Notes: generated by a model from the letters alone, not told the origin. Positions 28,044-38,401 are shown, numbered from the stretch's first letter. The stretch: 44,807 nt of DNA from Bacteroidota bacterium (GCA_026709065.1 JAPOTS010000052.1:1-44807), one strand, 5' to 3'. Program-made: numbers and translations.

Positions 28044-29090
28044 TCAATTATTCCTTACTCGGAAATTATGTGGAACTTCAGCATTATCATACATCCAAGA
28101 ATGAAGATTCCGTGCAATATATGAGGCTAACAAAATTCCCTTAGATCCTAGACCAGTTATGATCCATATATTTGAAGTTAGTGGACCAACCATCGGTGAG
28201 CGTGTCCCTGGAACACCAACCCGAATGCCTGCAGATACCCCTAGAATGGTGGAGGAATTTAGCCAAGGAATCATCTTTTTGGTTAGGGTAAGAATTTGAT
28301 TGGTTGCCTCAGGTGTTGGGTTGTCATTATCGGGTGAGTGATCATAGCTGGTTCCAAGAATCAATCTTTCATGTTCTGGAACGATATACCCGTAGCCACT
28401 AATTGGTAACGATACTATGACGTGTTCAGGAACAGGGACGTACACAAGTTGACCTTTTATTTTATGGAGATTTAACCTGAGTAACTCTGGAAAGGATGTG
28501 TAGCCTGCTCCCAATGCCAAAATTAATCGTTTAGTGTTTAGAACCTCTCCCGAGTCAAGTGCCACAGAGACATAAGAGTTTCTATCTTTCCAAGCGACAA
28601 CATTTGCATGAATGACCCTATGTGATTTCCTTATTGTTGTTAGGATACAATTCAGCATATCTGGGGTAGCTAAAATCCCTCCAGTGGTAATGGCAGCGCC
28701 ATGCGGAGCTGAGATATATGAATGATCTCGTTTGATTTGATCAGGGGATAGCCATTTGATGTGCTGAGGATTAATTTTCGATTGAGATTTAAACTGCAGG
28801 GTTTGTCGTTGGTCATATGCAGGCCGAAGAATACCGGAAGGATTATATGTACTCAGTGCATTTGCCCGTTTTAAGGTTTCAATCAGATCATCACACACAG
28901 TCTCTGAATTTAAACGCCCTCCCATCCGTAGTCCAGCGAATGGATTCACCAATCCAGCTGCAATAGAGGATGTGGCAGGATTGGTTCCAGTCACTAGTGT
29001 GACCTGAAGGGTTTCAGATAACCATAAAGCGGCAGATGCACCAGCTAATCCAGCACCTGCAATCACAACATCAACGGTTGAATGGGCCAC
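28044..29090 (-). CDS. FAD-dependent oxidoreductase (DAO family)
   Basis: A 348-residue flavoprotein of the D-amino-acid/glycine oxidase (DAO) family. The dinucleotide-binding motif VIAGAGLAGASAALW is at 9-23, followed by SSIAAGLVNP of the FAD pocket. The GYGYIVPEHERLILGTSYDHS stretch and a C-terminal ITGLGSKGILLA close the FAD-binding fold. Family members oxidise amino or imino groups; the substrate (for example glycine, sarcosine or a tRNA-modification base as in the MnmC C-terminal part) is not decidable. It lies directly downstream of a tRNA gene of opposite orientation. The start codon is 48 bases from that tRNA. Confidence 0.82.
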   Translation of the reverse strand: MAHSTVDVVIAGAGLAGASAALWLSETLQVTLVTGTNPATSSIAAGLVNPFAGLRMGGRLNSETVCDDLIETLKRANALSTYNPSGILRPAYDQRQTLQFKSQSKINPQHIKWLSPDQIKRDHSYISAPHGAAITTGGILATPDMLNCILTTIRKSHRVIHANVVAWKDRNSYVSVALDSGEVLNTKRLILALGAGYTSFPELLRLNLHKIKGQLVYVPVPEHVIVSLPISGYGYIVPEHERLILGTSYDHSPDNDNPTPEATNQILTLTKKMIPWLNSSTILGVSAGIRVGVPGTRSPMVGPLTSNIWIITGLGSKGILLASYIARNLHSWMYDNAEVPHNFRVRNN

Positions 29091-29137
29091 GAGTTTGTTG
29101 GAACAGAAGATGTATATTAAGGTATTAAACCTCTAAT

Positions 29138-29212
<75 letters not shown>

Positions 29213-29242
29213 CTTTTTCCTTACAGTATTACGAGCTCACCA

Positions 29243-30277
29243 TTAGCGGCTCACCCTACCTGAGCGGTCTCCTGAAATTAATTTCTCTACCTCCTGAGTC
29301 GTGATGAGGTTAAAATCGCCGGGTATGCTATGCTTCAGACAAGATGCCGCGATTCCAAAATCTAATGCTTTTTGCTCGTTCTCGCTAAATGAAAGTAAAC
29401 CATAAATCAGGCCCCCAACAAATGAGTCGCCCCCACCGACACGATCAATAATTGGTCTAATCTCATAGGAGGCACCTTGGATTAAAGATGATCCATTATA
29501 GAGAACAGCAGACCAAGAGTTATGCGAAGCGCTAAATGAGCTTCGTAGGGTGATGGCAACTCGTTTGCAGCGAGGGAAGCGCTCCATCAACTGCATGCCT
29601 ACGGATTGATAAGACGTTGCATCCAAGTGACCACTGCGAACTTCCACTCCTTCGGGATGAATTCCAAAAACTTTCTGTGCATCTTCTTCATTTCCTATGA
29701 TTAGATCACAATAGGAAACCAGTTCAGACATGACATCAGAGGGCTTTTTGCCCCATTTCCAGAGTTGCGCTCGGTAGTTGAGATCAACAGAAATGGTTAA
29801 GCCGAGGCGAGTTGCTGCTTCAAGTGCAGACTTCATGGTTAACGCAGCGGTTTCAGAAATCGCTGGTGTAATACCTGTCCAATGAAACCACTGAGCTCCA
29901 GAAAAAACGCTGTCCCAATCAATCATCTGCGGTATCATGGTTGCTATTGCTGAATGTGCGCGATCATAAATGACCTTACTCGCACGTGCAGATGCACCCG
30001 TTTCCAAAAAATAGATCCCAAGTCGTTGCCCTCCTCGATCCACAAATTGGGTATCAATTCCAAATTTGCGTAAGGATTGAATGGCAGCATCACCGAGTTC
30101 ATTCTGTGGAACTCTGGATACAAATGAAACTGGGATTCCATAACCGGAGAGTGATACGGCAACATTTGCTTCGGCCCCTCCATAAGTTGCACCAAAATTC
30201 GATGCTTGTATGAACCGCTCATGACCCGGTGGAGAAAGTCGGAGCATGATTTCTCCGAATGTGACACAATGCTTCAT
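29243..30277 (-). CDS. kdgK: PfkB-family sugar kinase, likely 2-dehydro-3-deoxygluconokinase
   Basis: A 344-residue ribokinase/PfkB kinase. The N-terminal substrate motif GGAEANVAVSLSGYG (about 33-47) and the C-terminal ATP/anion-hole motif VGGGDSF (280-286, catalytic base Asp284) are both present; the central region contains DLNYRAQLWKW, a segment typical of 2-keto-3-deoxygluconate kinases. It would phosphorylate KDG to KDPG at C6 in the catabolism of uronates or other sugar acids. No KDPG aldolase is in the window. The SLC13 transporter lies 37 bases upstream on the same strand and may be in the same operon, which could provide organic anions. Other PfkB substrates remain possible. Confidence 0.82.
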   Translation of the reverse strand: MKHCVTFGEIMLRLSPPGHERFIQASNFGATYGGAEANVAVSLSGYGIPVSFVSRVPQNELGDAAIQSLRKFGIDTQFVDRGGQRLGIYFLETGASARASKVIYDRAHSAIATMIPQMIDWDSVFSGAQWFHWTGITPAISETAALTMKSALEAATRLGLTISVDLNYRAQLWKWGKKPSDVMSELVSYCDLIIGNEEDAQKVFGIHPEGVEVRSGHLDATSYQSVGMQLMERFPRCKRVAITLRSSFSASHNSWSAVLYNGSSLIQGASYEIRPIIDRVGGGDSFVGGLIYGLLSFSENEQKALDFGIAASCLKHSIPGDFNLITTQEVEKLISGDRSGRVSR

Positions 30278-30314
30278 GATGTATGATCAAAGTTTAGTTT
30301 TAGATGTGATTTTC

Positions 30315-31796
30315 CTATTTTGCCCAGACCGGAATTTGCCCAATTTCAATTCCAAATATCCAAAGCATCAGTGAGTAAGCACATGCGGTGATCAGGACTA
30401 GGAAAGCGAAGTTGAGAGCAAAGCCAGCACGGGCCATTTCAAAAACTGTAATGCGTTCACTTCCGTAAATAATTGCATTAGGTGGTGTAGCGACAGGGAG
30501 CATAAAGGCACAACTTGCCCCCAATGCAGCAGGGATCGCCATCAATAGGGGACTTTCTCCTACTGCGATTGCTAATGCAGCTAGTACGGGTAAGAATGTC
30601 GCAGTTGTCGCTGCATTACTCGTTATTTCTGTTAGAAATATGATGATCCCGGTGGTAAGAAGAATAATAAGAATGATTGGGAATTGCTCAAGAGGCTGCA
30701 GTGAATCCCCCAGCCATGAGGCAAGACCAGTCCCAGATACTGCACCCGCCAGACTGAGGCCGCCCCCGATTAGAATTAAAGCCCCCCACGGAAGTTTTTT
30801 TACAGTTTCCCAATTTTGAACAAACTCGCCTCGTTTAAGGTCAACAGGTATAATAAACAGTAGAAGTCCTCCGATCATTGCGATTCCAGCATCGGTTAAT
30901 CCAGGAATAAATCCGATTAAAATGGGGCGAACGATCCATAAGAATGCTGTTCCAAGAAATACGATAGCCACAATTTTTTCACCGCGATTCATAGGGCCAA
31001 GGTTGTCTTGCTCTTCTTTGATTAAGTCTGAGCTTCCTATGAGATCATGTGCTTCAAAAGAGTATAAGACTTTTGTGAGGAGGAAAAACACCAGTGGGAT
31101 TCCAAGTATCACAATCGGAGCACCTACGGAGAGCCATTTGCTGAATGTGATGGTATAGCCGTACTCACTTTCAAAAAAAGCACTGATAAATGCATTGGGG
31201 ACCGTTCCAATGAGGGTTCCCATCCCTCCGATATTTGCGGCGTAGGCCACCCCAAGTAGCAAGGCAACCGAAAACTGATGTTTAAATCGATTCGGGCTGT
31301 TTTGAGAATCGGCTAAAGCAATCACAGAAAGTGCGACGGGGAGCATCATAAGAGTTGTGGCGGTATTGCTGACCCACATACTGAGTCCGGCCGTCGCAAT
31401 CATAAATCCTCCAATAAGGGCTTTCGGACCAGACCCTGCTTTTGAGATGATCCAAATTGCAATCCTACGATGTAATCCCCATCGCATCATGCCAAGGGCG
31501 ATGATAAACCCGCCCATGAACAAAAATATGATTGGATGCGCATAGGGAGCGGCAGTATCTTGCATACTGTTTACGCCAATGATGGGGAATAAAACCAAAG
31601 GAAGTAGAGATGTTGCAGGAATCGGTATTGATTCACAGATCCACCATGTGGCCATGAGAAGGGCGATTCCCATGGTATAAAATGCAGGTTCGTCCAGTCC
31701 ACTGGGCGGTGAAATAAATATCATAATCAGTAACCATGATGGACCCAAAAATAACCCAACATATTGCCTCAATCCGTAAGATGTCGTTAATTTCAT
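30315..31796 (-). CDS. SLC13/DASS-family sodium-anion symporter
   Basis: A 493-residue integral membrane transporter of the divalent anion:sodium symporter family, which imports C4-dicarboxylates, citrate or sulfate with Na+. At least eleven hydrophobic segments are present. The first SNT substrate/sodium motif reads MWVSNTATTLMMLP (SNT at 143-145) and the second is EITSNAATTATFLP, both at re-entrant hairpins. The conserved ATPPNAI stretch lies between the last helices. It precedes the KDG-kinase-like gene with a 37-base gap. The substrate cannot be read from sequence; dicarboxylate or sugar-acid-like anions would fit the neighbour. Confidence 0.9.
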   Translation of the reverse strand: MKLTTSYGLRQYVGLFLGPSWLLIMIFISPPSGLDEPAFYTMGIALLMATWWICESIPIPATSLLPLVLFPIIGVNSMQDTAAPYAHPIIFLFMGGFIIALGMMRWGLHRRIAIWIISKAGSGPKALIGGFMIATAGLSMWVSNTATTLMMLPVALSVIALADSQNSPNRFKHQFSVALLLGVAYAANIGGMGTLIGTVPNAFISAFFESEYGYTITFSKWLSVGAPIVILGIPLVFFLLTKVLYSFEAHDLIGSSDLIKEEQDNLGPMNRGEKIVAIVFLGTAFLWIVRPILIGFIPGLTDAGIAMIGGLLLFIIPVDLKRGEFVQNWETVKKLPWGALILIGGGLSLAGAVSGTGLASWLGDSLQPLEQFPIILIILLTTGIIIFLTEITSNAATTATFLPVLAALAIAVGESPLLMAIPAALGASCAFMLPVATPPNAIIYGSERITVFEMARAGFALNFAFLVLITACAYSLMLWIFGIEIGQIPVWAK

Positions 31797-33189
31797 AGGT
31801 CTTTTTGGCTTCTTAATCCATGGTGTGAGAAGGTGGATACTGTTCTATGATACGCTTGATGAAAATGCGTAATGATCGTAAATGTTAATGAAACGTTCCT
31901 TACCATTAATATATACGTATCCAAATAGATTGTATTGACACTGAATCTGCCAGCTTAAAAGTATGAGTATTATTGGCTTTGAATATTTCACCATTAACCG
32001 ATAGATATGCATATCATAATGGAGTTACAGAATGCGTAACAAAACATCATGCCCCAAGTCAGCGGCCGCATTTGTACAGGTGAACGCATGTATAGGTGTT
32101 GATCAGTTACATTTTTCATATTAGTCCTCCACTGAAAGGATGAGGAAAATCAAACCGAAGGCTTGTGATTTCGTTAACGGAGTCAGATAGGAATAATATA
32201 AATTGAACTCTGTGAGCAGAGCGCCATTTTCCGGGCAAAACAGATGGATTGCAATGAATGAGTGTACTGATCTGAATATTTCTCAGTCGAGTTTGAAATT
32301 CGATATTCGGGGGAGTGCATTCTACTTATTGTTCTCAATAAAAGATATGTACATTTTTGGATTAAGAGAATCTCGATAGTCTTAGCTCTGAAAGCAGATT
32401 GAGATAAAGAGATTGATATGTCATTGACTCATTGAGTTTCCAAGTTCAGTGAAAATTGATTCAGTAATCGGTCATTCTACAGACTTAGCTTCTTGGGTCT
32501 CATCAAATCTTCCAATTATACAGTGACAGCTCCTTTAAGTAGTTCTATCAAGAATCTGTAGGTAGAGACCCAGACTATCACGAATGAAGATAATAGCAAG
32601 TCTGAAATTATAAATTTAGTTAACCTCACCTAGTTGATTTGATATTTGGAACTTTCGGTCATTTTCTCCGCTTTTGCGTTGGATGAGGATCATCTGATGC
32701 TGGCAGATGGTTTGGAATAGATACAGCACCTTTTTCCATATCTGTTGCATGAATTTATGATCTACTGATTTTTTGCAGTGCACCTCTACATACCCTACAT
32801 ATTCAGTAATCCATTTCAGATTGAAGGTCACTATTTCTTAGTGAGCTGCTGTGGATGTTAATTCGGAGGAAAAACGAAAAAAGGAACCGCCTTTAATCAT
32901 AGATTATGGATGATATTTTGATAGGGATTGAATTGTTGAGAAAAATTGTGCGTGCATATTCATTTCGGAGAATGGGAGGCATATTGGTGGAAGAAACTTA
33001 ATTAATAATCCTTGAACATCAGCATAACCTCTGCAAAGACATTTGATATTTATTGCACACTCCCTTAATGAAAGTAATCAAGAATACCAAGGAGTGCTAG
33101 AAAGTTTAAGGGTTCTAACAGTATAGAAAACGTAATCATCCCGATTAAATAAATATAAGACCAGATTGATTGGACAATATTTTGTGGGA
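31797..33189. other. Large gene-poor interval
   Basis: Almost 1.4 kb without a recognisable gene. It is AT-rich, with many stops in all six frames. A 71-codon minus-strand frame at 32616-32831 has a Lys/Gln-rich composition and no motif. The left part must hold the promoter of the SLC13 gene; the right part lies beyond the last gene of the seven-gene cluster. I see no CRISPR, tRNA or clear terminator. Confidence 0.4.
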
Positions 33190-34563
33190 CTATACAAGCC
33201 AATGCAGGCTGACAATCAACGATGCTAAGAGTCCGATGAATGCGAAGGAAGGATTGATCAAATTTGCGCGGAGCGGAGGCCCATATATTCGCTTGGTCAG
33301 TGGAAGAAAGATCATGGAAGCAACACTGATTGCTAATAATCCGATCCCAAGAACAGGCAGAAGTTCCATCACATCCGGCGTGGATACAATCATATCTCTC
33401 AGGTAAATATCTGGATTAAAGGCAATCAGCAATGTCGGAAGGTAGACGAAAGCCCAGCCTATTCCAATTGCTCCAAGTATTCGAATCAATCGATTTCCCA
33501 GTGTAGGCTGAAGTGTTACTCTTGAGATACCGTATAGTGTGAGCTGTGAAGCAAAAGTCATGGCAAACGGAATCAGGAACCAATCCTTCCCATCAATCGC
33601 ATAGAGAAACAACCATAATAGTGCACCACTAGTAATTGAAAGCATCGTATACACCGAGTGTGATCGGCGGTCAGTGGAACGAGGCCAGAGTGCCACATAA
33701 AGGATAAAGAACCCGAGGGGAGCGATCAACCAGGGCCAGCCACCCAGAGTAAACGTAGCATAGCCGAAGAGTGAGCAACCGACCAATGCACTGTCATCAA
33801 GCTTACTTCGACGACGCCATGCCAGTGTAAATGCGATTAACACAATGGCAATCATCAAATGAAAAAGAAGTAGCTGTGCGTCTTCTCCAAGGTAGAGCCG
33901 CAAAAAAGCATGAGTGCTGAGAGGAACGAATATATTGTCCAACCCCCGCCATGATATGAGCTCTAGCATCATGACCAACAGAGCGAGAATGGCTGCAATC
34001 AGAATAGACTCAAGTCGCCCCGTGTCGGTAAAGAGCAAAAGAGGAAGGTGAGTGCTGAAAAATGTAACAAGAAAAAAAGCCAGAGAGCCCTCAACACTTT
34101 TTATTCCCTCCGATGTCTGGTATTGCATTTGACCATAGCGTATACCAATCACGGCTGCCGCGGTATCCGCCAAGGACATTGTCAGGACCGGAACCACATA
34201 GAGCAACCATTGACCTTGGCTGATCAGAAATAGAATTACAACCGAGATCACAAAGTAAATTTCCCCGAGGGTGTTGCGCTGTACCCCTCCCATAATGGTT
34301 CCAATACTCCTGCGCATACTGGGGATCAGCCGAGCAGAAACCAGAGTAGCACCAATTAGCCCCCCTGCTATAATCACAGGTAAGGCATCATCAAAGATCC
34401 ATGGCAACGGTAATGCGAACAGCCCTGAACAAACATGAACGGCTTTGCGAAGGATTTCTTGATGCACATTCCATCTCTTTTCAATAATCTTTAGTCCGGC
34501 CAAGAGCAGGGCAAACATGCCGAGAATGACCAATATCGGTAAGAGTGGAAACGCGGTACTCAT
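33190..34563 (-). CDS. Dolichol/phytol-kinase-like membrane protein with extra C-terminal membrane domain
   Basis: A 457-residue integral membrane protein with about a dozen hydrophobic segments. The first 210 residues match the CTP-dependent polyprenol/phytol/diacylglycerol kinase family (Sec59/VTE5/Dgk1): RKAVHVCSG at 39-47, a helix with LADTAAAVIGIRYG containing Asp133, and KSVEGS at 155-160 are the three hallmark motifs. Such enzymes phosphorylate a lipid alcohol with CTP. The remaining 245 residues add six or more helices that I do not recognise. It is last in the seven-gene run and overlaps the DUF3419 gene by one base (TGATG). In this context a prenyl alcohol or lipid glycerol is a sensible substrate, but this is inference. 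Confidence 0.78.
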   Translation of the reverse strand: MSTAFPLLPILVILGMFALLLAGLKIIEKRWNVHQEILRKAVHVCSGLFALPLPWIFDDALPVIIAGGLIGATLVSARLIPSMRRSIGTIMGGVQRNTLGEIYFVISVVILFLISQGQWLLYVVPVLTMSLADTAAAVIGIRYGQMQYQTSEGIKSVEGSLAFFLVTFFSTHLPLLLFTDTGRLESILIAAILALLVMMLELISWRGLDNIFVPLSTHAFLRLYLGEDAQLLLFHLMIAIVLIAFTLAWRRRSKLDDSALVGCSLFGYATFTLGGWPWLIAPLGFFILYVALWPRSTDRRSHSVYTMLSITSGALLWLFLYAIDGKDWFLIPFAMTFASQLTLYGISRVTLQPTLGNRLIRILGAIGIGWAFVYLPTLLIAFNPDIYLRDMIVSTPDVMELLPVLGIGLLAISVASMIFLPLTKRIYGPPLRANLINPSFAFIGLLASLIVSLHWLV

Positions 34564-35699
34564 CAGACATGCGTGTCCGCTACTGGAACGCTGTCGGTTC
34601 CGCTTGCGACAGTCTCAACAATAAAGCGACTGTAGAAAAATGCTTTATCTTGAAGATGAAGTTTTTCGGCAAGTTCTTGGTTAGGAATGAGTCTATGCGC
34701 TAATTCTTCGGGGCGGCTACGAGGTACCAACATATTCCAATATGCGAATCGAGCCCCATCTGTGGAGTGAGTAATTAGCTTTGAAAGTAACTCGTGGAAG
34801 TAGTCGTCAGACATGTATTCAAAAATGTCACTTAGATTATGACAGTCAATCCGTAAGTCGGGTTCGGATTCAAGAAGTTCTTCAATAGATAAACAGTGCC
34901 ATTCAAGCCTGTCAAGATTCTTTTTGATGACATCAAAATTTTCTGGCCTGAGCGCGTGTGGTAAAGCAGTAGGATGATGTCCAGTGAGAATCCATTGAAG
35001 ATAGGGGTTAGTGGTAGGGTCAAGCTCAATCAATGCATGCTTTGCCCGGGCAAGGATACGATCCGAAACGGATCCCTCAACATAGCGGAAAAACTCAGGA
35101 TCTCGCCCCATTCGGCCCATAAAAAATCGGGAGAAGAAAATTCGGAAAAGAAGTTTCCATCGCCTGTTGGCCCAGTGGCGGGAATAAAAGATGCTACGTT
35201 CTTCTTTAGTTCCACCTGAAAGGAGTTGCTCAACCCTGTGGCGAGAATGAATCCAGGGGAGTACTTTCCTCCGAAAAAGTGCAAAGTAATCCTCAAATTT
35301 GCCTGCACTACCAATTCCAGCACGAATTGACTCCAGACGGGCATCCCAGAAATTTCGTGCATCAGGGTCAAGAACATCACGACAGCGGCGATAGAGACTT
35401 TCCCGGTCACTACACTCCCAAGAACCAATCAGTTGCAGAAGTTCCTTATGATCAAGTGTTCGGTAGGCTGCAACGCGAAGCGACAGGCAGGCTAGTTGAG
35501 CCGGATTCATATCTACGGCAATCACACGTGCAGGATTTTGGGTAAGAAGAGAGAGTGAGTTCTCTCCAGCCGAGGCAATAGAAAGGCAGACATCGCCTTC
35601 ACGAACATTGAGTGCCTCAAGGAGAATGTCGGCATCCTCCCAGCATTGGGCATAACGCACAAATGAAAAATCGGCTCGGTCTGCTGCTTCAGTTGTCAT
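34563..35699 (-). CDS. BtaA-like (DUF3419) SAM 3-amino-3-carboxypropyl transferase
   Basis: A 378-residue protein of the DUF3419/BtaA family, in which S-adenosylmethionine supplies a 3-amino-3-carboxypropyl group; BtaA places it on diacylglycerol in betaine-lipid synthesis. Visible landmarks are FVRYAQCWEDADILLEAL near the N-terminus, the SAM-binding Rossmann strand LSIASAGENSLSLL followed by VIAVDMNPAQ, a central aromatic and Arg-rich region with FFSRFFMGRMGRDPEF, and the C-terminal NLSDIFEYMS that is diagnostic of BtaA-like proteins. The partner N-methyltransferase BtaB is not in the window. The gene overlaps its upstream neighbour by 4 bases and its downstream one by 1. The acceptor may not be diacylglycerol here. 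Confidence 0.82.
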   Translation of the reverse strand: MTTEAADRADFSFVRYAQCWEDADILLEALNVREGDVCLSIASAGENSLSLLTQNPARVIAVDMNPAQLACLSLRVAAYRTLDHKELLQLIGSWECSDRESLYRRCRDVLDPDARNFWDARLESIRAGIGSAGKFEDYFALFRRKVLPWIHSRHRVEQLLSGGTKEERSIFYSRHWANRRWKLLFRIFFSRFFMGRMGRDPEFFRYVEGSVSDRILARAKHALIELDPTTNPYLQWILTGHHPTALPHALRPENFDVIKKNLDRLEWHCLSIEELLESEPDLRIDCHNLSDIFEYMSDDYFHELLSKLITHSTDGARFAYWNMLVPRSRPEELAHRLIPNQELAEKLHLQDKAFFYSRFIVETVASGTDSVPVADTHV

Positions 35700-38401
35700 T
35701 GGTCATTTGCAGGTTTTGAGTCCATATCCGATTCAATATTCAGGCTCACTACGCCTTTTGCACCATCCATTTCAACCAAGTCGCCTGTCTTGAGTCGTGA
35801 CGTAACCATCGGGAGTGAGACGATGGCCGGAATTCCCATTTCACGGGCTACGATCGCCGAATGTGAGAGAAGGCTTCCCCGTTCAACAAGAATACCAGCA
35901 GCAGCAGGAAACAGCATGATCCACCCTGGGTCGGTGCGTTCTGCAACCAGAATTTCACCTTGTTGTAACTCGGCTCCTCTCGGATCACGGATAACACGCA
36001 CTTGACCCCGCACAATTCCTGGGCAGCACCCAATACCTTGGAGTCTATCTGATCCCGCACCTTCATCATCTTCTGAAAATGACGCTGTCTTTGATTCGTA
36101 GCGATTTGCAATGTAAGGGGACCCGAAGGTTTCAAAACGTTCGGCCGGGGGATCCATTTCGGCATAACCCTCAAATGCAGTGCGACGAACTGCTGCTAAA
36201 CCACGCAAATCCTGACTTGATGCAGCTCCTTCGGTATAAGAGAGGATTTCGTTAATATCTAGATAAAATACATCTCTTGGGTCATCCAATATTCCTTCGG
36301 CAAAATATCTCTTCCCAACTTCAAGGAAGATACGCCGTACGCGTCCGAAGAGGCGAGTACGCTCAAATCTCAGATTTTCACGGTCACGAACGCGATTGCG
36401 GGCATTGCGAAGCACCCATGCAAAAATAGATCGCCTCAGTGGGTTGTACCCCAACGATGTTCGTACCTTTTTCTCTGCATCTTTGCGAACATCTGACGAG
36501 ATGTCGGTTCCAAATATTTGCCCTTGTGCAAGTCTGGATGCAGCGTGCCCTATAGACCGGATTAATGGTGCAGGATCGTCAAAAAGTGTCGTGGATTCAA
36601 GTTTCAGCTCATCTAAACACCGATCCCCGAATTTGTTAACATATTCGTCGTATAAACGGGATAATTCCTCGTGAGAACGTAACGTCAGCAGGGCCGTCTC
36701 GATTGGCCGATCACAAAGAGCATCTACTAAATCTTTATGTGGAGCCGCCAATTGCGCCATCTCAACGATACGCTTGGCAGGCTCTGCGCTGATCATCCCT
36801 CCCTGATTACACACCAAATTATTTTGTAGAGAACTTTGTTCGTCTTCTTCCTTTGAGCACCATTTCGACGTGAGCCGACCAAGTACTCCGAAGAAAATCA
36901 TTGCAAAAAAATCATTGATCAGTGGTGCATCCCAGCGTGTCAGGAGGGTTCGTTCCAATGTTCGATAATCACCGATCAACTGATCAAGGCGACGGAATTC
37001 AAGAGCTGGATCAGGTGGAAGTAGAGCTTTATTGAGGCGGTCATAGAATCGGTCAATCATATGAGGAAGCCGAGCTTGATTGACCACCATCCCTGCTACA
37101 GTTCGGATCAACCGAAACAGATCAATTAGCTTTGCAGATCGAGTAGAATTGGATGCCAACTTCGTGATTTCCTCGGGAAGACTTTCTCTTACTCCCATCA
37201 TCTGCTCCATGAAACGCTGATTAAACGTATATCCTGGAAGGAGTGCAATGAGACGATACCAGTTCAAAAGGTTGTAATAGATCCGGCCTTGGATCAAACC
37301 GAGCATCCTCCTAAATACCATATCATTGGCCTCAATACTGGCTTTGGGTACCCCTAATAGACGGCAGAACTCACGGTATACCCCCTCATAGGCGTACAGT
37401 GCATAACTAAATGTGAGTGGGGTTGTAATTCCACTGTAGCTCTCTACAATATTGGAATTGTCCCAAATGGCGTGAAGACCATCAGGATCTGGAACTGTCG
37501 TTAGAGAAGTGATAGGTCTTGATTGGAGCAAGTAGAATTCTCCACCACGTATTGACCATTCAATGTCTTGGGGCCGACCAAAATGTAGTTCTGTGCGATG
37601 TGCGAGTTCGGCTATCTTGGTTACCTGTTCATCGGTAAGTGCGGGCTCAGAAGCTGCAGGTTCAACGACTTCCTGTGCAACAAAACCATCACGGAATTTG
37701 GGATCCGGACGGTGCGCTAATATCTTCGCCACAATATCCCGCTCCAAGATCGTTCCATCAAAATGAACACGCCAAGTATCAGCATCGGCATCCCCGCCGA
37801 CTAACGCAGTCCCTAAGCCACGCAACCCAGATACGATAGTCACAGAGCGCTGCCCGGTCACTGGATCAGCACTGAATGCAACCCCGGAAACTTCACTGTC
37901 TACCATGGTCTGCACCAACACAGCGGGTGCTTGGGGTAATCCTTGAAGTTGATTTTCGCGGCGATAGGCCAACAAACGTTCGTTAAATCCAGATCTCCAA
38001 ACATCAATGATTCGTGCCTGTAAATTCTCACGAGTGACAAATAGAAAGCTGTCAAACTGTCCAGCAAAGGAGTGCTCTATACCGTCTTCCTGTACTCCTG
38101 ATGAACGTACTGCAACATAGGAATTTTCATCACTGAGCACACCAATTTGCAACTCTACTTGCTCCAATAGATTAGGATTCAGTATGATCTCATCAAATAT
38201 GGACTGGATTTCGTTTTGGGTTGTCGCCTGAATTAGGTTTTGCTGTTGAGCTGGGGAGAGGCTGGCTTCAAAGGCCTCTGGTACGATAACAAACCACGGG
38301 GGAATTTTTAATCCAGTATCAGCCAATGCAGACAGGGCTCCTGCCTTGCCACCCATTTTTCTGGAATCTGCACCATCTAATGCTGTCAGGACATACGTCA
38401 T
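35696..38401 (-). CDS. PEP-synthase-like phosphotransferase lacking the PEP-binding barrel
   Basis: A 901-residue enzyme from the ATP at 38401. It contains the PPDK/PEP-synthase N-terminal ATP-grasp domain (about 1-310) with VRSSGVQEDGIEHSFAGQFDSF and PQDIEWSIRGGEFYLLQSRP, and at the C-terminus the mobile PEP-utilising domain with catalytic His847 in GSLLSHSAIVAREMGIPAI. The central 450 residues are alpha-helical and do not show the PEP/pyruvate TIM-barrel signatures; this matches the plan of rifampin phosphotransferase and other small-molecule dikinases, in which the middle binds the acceptor. The frame is open 20 codons further upstream, but the ATG at 38401 overlaps the UbiA stop by 4 bases (ATGA) and gives the standard family beginning. 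Likely role: ATP-driven phosphorylation of a pathway intermediate. Confidence 0.82.
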   Translation of the reverse strand: MTYVLTALDGADSRKMGGKAGALSALADTGLKIPPWFVIVPEAFEASLSPAQQQNLIQATTQNEIQSIFDEIILNPNLLEQVELQIGVLSDENSYVAVRSSGVQEDGIEHSFAGQFDSFLFVTRENLQARIIDVWRSGFNERLLAYRRENQLQGLPQAPAVLVQTMVDSEVSGVAFSADPVTGQRSVTIVSGLRGLGTALVGGDADADTWRVHFDGTILERDIVAKILAHRPDPKFRDGFVAQEVVEPAASEPALTDEQVTKIAELAHRTELHFGRPQDIEWSIRGGEFYLLQSRPITSLTTVPDPDGLHAIWDNSNIVESYSGITTPLTFSYALYAYEGVYREFCRLLGVPKASIEANDMVFRRMLGLIQGRIYYNLLNWYRLIALLPGYTFNQRFMEQMMGVRESLPEEITKLASNSTRSAKLIDLFRLIRTVAGMVVNQARLPHMIDRFYDRLNKALLPPDPALEFRRLDQLIGDYRTLERTLLTRWDAPLINDFFAMIFFGVLGRLTSKWCSKEEDEQSSLQNNLVCNQGGMISAEPAKRIVEMAQLAAPHKDLVDALCDRPIETALLTLRSHEELSRLYDEYVNKFGDRCLDELKLESTTLFDDPAPLIRSIGHAASRLAQGQIFGTDISSDVRKDAEKKVRTSLGYNPLRRSIFAWVLRNARNRVRDRENLRFERTRLFGRVRRIFLEVGKRYFAEGILDDPRDVFYLDINEILSYTEGAASSQDLRGLAAVRRTAFEGYAEMDPPAERFETFGSPYIANRYESKTASFSEDDEGAGSDRLQGIGCCPGIVRGQVRVIRDPRGAELQQGEILVAERTDPGWIMLFPAAAGILVERGSLLSHSAIVAREMGIPAIVSLPMVTSRLKTGDLVEMDGAKGVVSLNIESDMDSKPANDQ

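Noticed and set aside
32616-32831. 71-codon minus-strand frame in the gene-poor interval
   Set aside because: No recognisable domain; rich in Lys, Gln and Ile as expected for random AT-rich sequence.
35696-38401. Rifampin resistance enzyme as the main call
   Set aside because: Only the domain plan is shared; the position within the seven-gene run speaks for a biosynthetic substrate.
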